Below, in pieces: positions 14,563-17,425 of a stretch of 17,425 nt of DNA. Source of the DNA: an uncultured Eubacteriales bacterium. Its GTDB lineage: Bacteria > Bacillota_A > Clostridia > Christensenellales > Aristaeellaceae. Numbering within the stretch: the first letter of the stretch is position 1; the number at the start of each line of letters is the position of its first letter. Position numbers and translations under genes: made by a program. The stretch lies in the NCBI GenBank assembly GCA_902795555.1, contig CADBLV010000165.1, positions 1 through 17,425 on the forward strand. The letters are read 5' to 3'. Below the pieces are notes generated by a model. That model was not told the origin of the DNA. It was given only the letters and a program-made list of their open reading frames with translations, and made no database searches.

Positions 14563-14617
14563 ATCTTATTCCGGAAAGTTTAAATAAACCTTAAGAATTC
14601 TGTGAACATTCTGTGAA
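14563..14617 (-). promoter_or_regulatory. Promoter and phased operator of the efflux operon
   Basis: Minus strand, reading toward the gene: TTCACAG (14611-14617), TTCACAG (14600-14606), TTAA (14591-14594) and TTAA (14580-14583), all in 11-bp phase. A -10 TAAGAT follows at 14563-14568. The -35 position holds no TTGACA-like box. Direct repeats at one helical turn next to a promoter with no -35 are the usual picture for activation by an OmpR/PhoB-family response regulator. No such regulator gene is in the window. Predicted start is about 14556, some 25 bases before the GTG. Confidence 0.5.
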
Positions 14618-14652
14618 AAAAACCGCTCCCTCTTCAGTAAAGGGAACGGTTT
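14616..14652 (-). terminator. Rho-independent terminator of the BcrA-type ABC operon
   Basis: Minus strand: AAACCGTTCCCT pairs with AGGGAGCGGTTT (12 bp, one mismatch) around TTACTGAAG and is followed by TTTT. It lies about 100 bases after the permease stop and directly before the next operon's operator; nothing else is seen in 14653-14749. Confidence 0.88.
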
Positions 14653-14749
14653 AATAGCTCAAATGGGTTTCATTCGTTTGGAAAACGGTCCGGTGAGCCC
14701 CGCTGCAGGAATGAATCCTTCAGGATGGCCCCCGATCAAATGACGGCTA

Positions 14750-16435
14750 TCAGTCTGCGGTATAGTATTTCTCCCCTGTTTTCATCAGATACCTATGCGC
14801 TATGACACAGCCGACGGCCAGAATCGCGGCCATGGCGGCAACATAGGCCCAGGTGTCCATTTTCAGGGGCACGATGAACAGATAGCTCAATCCACCCAGC
14901 AATGCCAGCAGCGCCAGACCGATCAGCATGCCCAGGAGCACCCCGACATTCTGCTTCACGGCTTCCTGCTCCGTCAGCCAGTCCAGCCGAGGATGCTTCA
15001 CATCCCGCGCCAGCGCCAGGCAGGACAGGATATAGGTAAACAGCAGGCATAAACCACAGGCCAGCAGCGCTTCCGTCGCCACAGCGGGAAACAGGATCAC
15101 CAGCGCCACGCCGGTCAGCAGGATCCCGATCACCGTCAGCCCATATCCCACCAGCAGCTTGGACAGCAGGTGGGTCCTGACTGACACAGGCAGTCCCAGC
15201 ATGAAGGCATGGCCTCTGCCCTCCCGGGTCACACTGGTGGCCAGCGCAGGGTTCATGTCCCCCATGAAGGCCACAAACGCGGAGATCGCCGCCACGCACA
15301 GAACTCCGGGCATCTGGGACAGAAGCGTCTGGAGGCTCTCGCCGCCGTCCGTCATATTCCGTCCGATAAACATGCCCATCAGCACAACCATCAGTGCAGG
15401 CATCAGGCAGACGGGCAGGATATTGGTGGCATAGGCGGGAACCCGTAAAATCTGTCTGATCTCCCGTTTCACCAGCGCCATCAGAGCACTGCCGCTGCCG
15501 GAGAAGGCACCCTTTTGAATTCCTTTCTTTCCTACGGCTGTCGGCGCTTCCGCCTGCAGCAGGGACAGCTTCCGATATCGGAAGCCCAGCAGGATAATCA
15601 GCAGAACGAAGGCGGCCAGATTGGCTACGGCGAACAGCGCCAGCTGATCCCATTCACCCAGCAGGCCCCGTGAACCCCATCCCGCGGGCGGGAAAATCCG
15701 GCTGAAGCCCTGGATCCGCGAGGCATTGGACGAAATGAAGGTCGCCAGCATATCTCCGCCGGCTCCCGCGTTCCCCGCCATCCCGCCGAAGGTCATGGAC
15801 ACATAGAAATAGGCAACCATCAACGCCAGCCCGCCCACGGTCATGATCGCTTCCCGATGGCGCAGCAGCACGGAGGCCCGAACCAGCAGCGTTGCCAGCA
15901 GCGCTCCGATGCACACAGGAATCATCGGAGCAAACAGCCACACCAGCACCATGCGCACATAAAACAGCGCATCCTGACCCGTTCGAATGCCGAAAAGAAT
16001 ACACGCCGGCAGCAGAATCAGGGCGTTGATCCCCGTTTCGGAAATCCACACCTGCGTCATCTTCGCAGCCAGCAGCGTATGCTGTTTCACCGGCAGGGCC
16101 GCCAGAAACACCGAGTCACGTCCCAGATACAGGGTGTTCATGACGCTGAAGAAGGACATGACCAGCGTGCCGACGGTAGAAACCATCACAGCCCCGATCA
16201 CCAGAAGATCCGCCATGCCATAGGGCGGCTGTCCCATTTTCATCAGCAGGTCAATGGTCTTGGTTTCAAGGAAGAACAGCATTCCCCCCAGATAAAGCAG
16301 CAGGAACGCATAAAGCGCTGTCCGGCCAATCTGCCGTTTCCGCTGTTTGGGATCGAGGCTCTTCCAGTTTTTCGGCTTCAGGTCAGAATACCGGGAAAGC
16401 AACTGAAGCCGAAGCAGCGCGAAAAAAGCAGTCAT
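14750..16435 (-). CDS. ABC-2-type transporter permease
   Basis: The 561-residue protein has about 12 transmembrane helices in two similar halves (for example LYAFLLLYLGGMLFFL, DLLVIGAVMVSTVGTLVMSF, then after a loop near residue 320, ILPVCLMPALMVVLMGMFIG and LCVAAISAFVAFMGDMNPAL). Each half carries the ABC-2 pattern with a conserved cytosolic start (LLRLQLLSRYSDLK; ALVKREIRQILRVPAYATNI) and a segment R(D/E)G(R)..F..(A/G)LPV seen twice: GRDSVFLAALPVKQHTLLAAK and GRGHAFMLGLPVSVRTHLLSK. The start overlaps the ATPase stop as ATGA, so the two are coupled. Substrate unknown; related systems give antibiotic or bacitracin resistance or export lipids or peptides. Confidence 0.88.
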   Translation of the reverse strand: MTAFFALLRLQLLSRYSDLKPKNWKSLDPKQRKRQIGRTALYAFLLLYLGGMLFFLETKTIDLLMKMGQPPYGMADLLVIGAVMVSTVGTLVMSFFSVMNTLYLGRDSVFLAALPVKQHTLLAAKMTQVWISETGINALILLPACILFGIRTGQDALFYVRMVLVWLFAPMIPVCIGALLATLLVRASVLLRHREAIMTVGGLALMVAYFYVSMTFGGMAGNAGAGGDMLATFISSNASRIQGFSRIFPPAGWGSRGLLGEWDQLALFAVANLAAFVLLIILLGFRYRKLSLLQAEAPTAVGKKGIQKGAFSGSGSALMALVKREIRQILRVPAYATNILPVCLMPALMVVLMGMFIGRNMTDGGESLQTLLSQMPGVLCVAAISAFVAFMGDMNPALATSVTREGRGHAFMLGLPVSVRTHLLSKLLVGYGLTVIGILLTGVALVILFPAVATEALLACGLCLLFTYILSCLALARDVKHPRLDWLTEQEAVKQNVGVLLGMLIGLALLALLGGLSYLFIVPLKMDTWAYVAAMAAILAVGCVIAHRYLMKTGEKYYTAD

Positions 16436-17184
16436 TTCGCCTCGCCTCCGTCGTTTCCGTCCTCCGTGTCCGTCAGCTCCAGGAAGAGGTCTTCCAGACT
16501 GGCGTCAGCCTCGCTGGACCGCAGTTCCTCCAGGGTTCCCAAAGCACGCAGGGATCCTTCCGCGATAATGCCGATGCGCGTGCACAGCTTCTCTGCCACC
16601 TCCAGCACGTGTGTGGAGAAAAACACGGTGTTTCCTTCCCTGCAATGACGCATCATCTCTTCCTTTAAAAGATGCGCCGCCCTGGGATCCAGTCCGCCCA
16701 GGGGTTCATCCAGAATCCAGACAGGCGGATTGTGAATCAGGGCGCCGATGACCACCAGCTTCTGCTTCATGCCCTTGGAATAGGAGCGAATCTGATTGTT
16801 GATCGCGTCCTCCAGGGAGAAAAGATTCAGGTATTTTTCGATATGCGCCTTTCGGCGAGCCGTGTCCACCTGATAAATATCCGCCATGAAGTTCAGATAT
16901 TCCATCCCTGTCAGCCGGTCATAGAGATCATTCCCGTCCGGCACAAACCCAATCAGCCTCTGGGCCGCCAGCCGATCCTGATCCATCCGATGGCCCGCTA
17001 TGGTCACGGTTCCCTCGTCCGGAGAAAGAATCCCTGTCATCAGCTTGATGGTACTGGTTTTTCCGGCGCCGTTCGGGCCGATGAATCCAAACAGTTCCCC
17101 GCCTTCCACGTGCAGCGTCAGATTGTCCACGGCTTTTTTATTGCCCTTGGAATAGGTTTTCGTAACCCCTTGCAGTTGAATCAT
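16432..17184 (-). CDS. ABC transporter ATPase, BcrA/DrrA-like
   Basis: A 250-residue ATPase of the group pairing with ABC-2 permeases. Motifs: Walker A GPNGAGKTS (36-44), Q-loop region IGFVPDGNDLYDRLTGMEYL, signature SKGMKQKL in place of LSGGQ (common in this group), Walker B WILDEPLGGLDP, and H-loop FFSTHVLEVAEKLC. The C-terminal acidic tail (ELTDTEDGNDGGEAK) runs into the next start. The ATG at 17184 is chosen: it has AAGGAG 10 bases upstream and begins MIQLQGVTKTYSKGN, the normal N-terminus; the frame extends 45 codons further back through the promoter. It is the first gene of a two-gene operon. Confidence 0.93.
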   Translation of the reverse strand: MIQLQGVTKTYSKGNKKAVDNLTLHVEGGELFGFIGPNGAGKTSTIKLMTGILSPDEGTVTIAGHRMDQDRLAAQRLIGFVPDGNDLYDRLTGMEYLNFMADIYQVDTARRKAHIEKYLNLFSLEDAINNQIRSYSKGMKQKLVVIGALIHNPPVWILDEPLGGLDPRAAHLLKEEMMRHCREGNTVFFSTHVLEVAEKLCTRIGIIAEGSLRALGTLEELRSSEADASLEDLFLELTDTEDGNDGGEAK

Positions 17185-17266
17185 ACAGCAGGATCTCCTT
17201 CTTTTGGGGCCGCCGCGAGCACCCTCAGGTGCCTGCCTTCCGGCCCATTCGTTTGATCGCGAAGTC

Positions 17267-17295
17267 ATCATAGCACAGTTGACCGTACAAATAAA
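17267..17295 (-). promoter_or_regulatory. Promoter of the BcrA-type ABC operon
   Basis: Minus strand: extended -10 TGCTATGAT (17267-17275) with a weak -35 TTTATT at 17290-17295, spacing 17. The leader to the ATG at 17184 is about 75 bases. Confidence 0.55.
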
Positions 17296-17309
17296 GTCCT
17301 TTTCTTTGC

Positions 17310-17339
17310 AAAACAGCACCGCATATTCTGCGGTGCTGT
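17310..17339 (-). terminator. Terminator of the gene at the right edge
   Basis: A perfect 11-bp stem, ACAGCACCGCA/TGCGGTGCTGT, has a 5-base loop and is followed on the minus strand by TTT. It lies about 35 bases after the stop codon at 17373. Confidence 0.85.
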
Positions 17340-17372
17340 AAGAATTAAACGGGTTTATTCTTCGGTTTCAGG

Positions 17373-17425
17373 TTATTCCGAGATGTCCGCGTTCTCCGTC
17401 GTATCCGTGGTTTCGCCTGTTTCCG
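17373..17425 (-). CDS. C-terminal end of an unidentified protein (partial)
   Basis: The last 16 codons of a frame entering from the right edge end in TAA at 17373-17375 and encode ETGETTDTTENADISE, an acidic Thr-rich tail. A terminator follows at once, which supports a real gene end. Nothing more can be said; such tails occur on secreted or membrane proteins. Confidence 0.5.
   Translation of the reverse strand, partial: ETGETTDTTENADISE

Overview
The window looks like one continuous stretch of bacterial chromosome from a fairly GC-rich member of the Bacillota, probably class Clostridia. This is inferred from strong AGGAGG-type ribosome sites before most genes, a tRNA-Leu gene without encoded CCA, and a gene set (GlgA, Udk, APC permease, MacB-type and BcrA-type ABC systems) typical of that group. 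A more exact placement is not possible from sequence reading alone. Genes are dense, and most lie on the minus strand.

Left part (1-1730, minus strand). A 5'-truncated APC-family amino-acid permease runs off the left edge. It abuts the 3' end of an intact AlkD-like DNA alkylation repair gene, and a 57-bp tandem duplication that includes the alkD stop codon sits exactly at the junction. A tRNA-Leu(CAA) gene with its own promoter and terminator follows, and next to it is a possible 34-codon basic ORF. Positions 2012-4726 (plus strand) carry a glycerophosphodiester phosphodiesterase and a glycogen synthase. The glycogen synthase has an extra C-terminal domain resembling SCP2 sterol-carrier domains. 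A short array of about 51-bp repeats fills the gap to the convergent neighbour.

Middle (4922-8555). A minus-strand operon encodes a uridine-kinase-like protein, a frameshifted and shortened chorismate-mutase-like gene, and a full-length ABC exporter. It diverges from a plus-strand exported PDZ protein, and both promoters can be read directly. A strong bidirectional terminator separates the PDZ gene from the next block.

Right part (8713-17425, minus strand). Two small exported proteins (one with SH3-like domains) lie downstream of a four-gene efflux operon: membrane-anchored adaptor, MacB-type ATPase, FtsX/MacB-type permease and a second, secreted adaptor. The operon promoter lacks a good -35 box but carries four half-sites in 11-bp phase, suggesting control by an OmpR/PhoB-type response regulator. 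Upstream is a two-gene BcrA-type ABC transporter with an ATGA-overlapped permease, its own promoter and terminator, and finally the acidic C-terminal end of another gene.

I found no phage, IS element, CRISPR array or defence system. The most unusual items are the GlgA-SCP2 fusion, the rearranged alkD/permease junction, the phased operator of the efflux operon, and the covarying 51-bp repeats.
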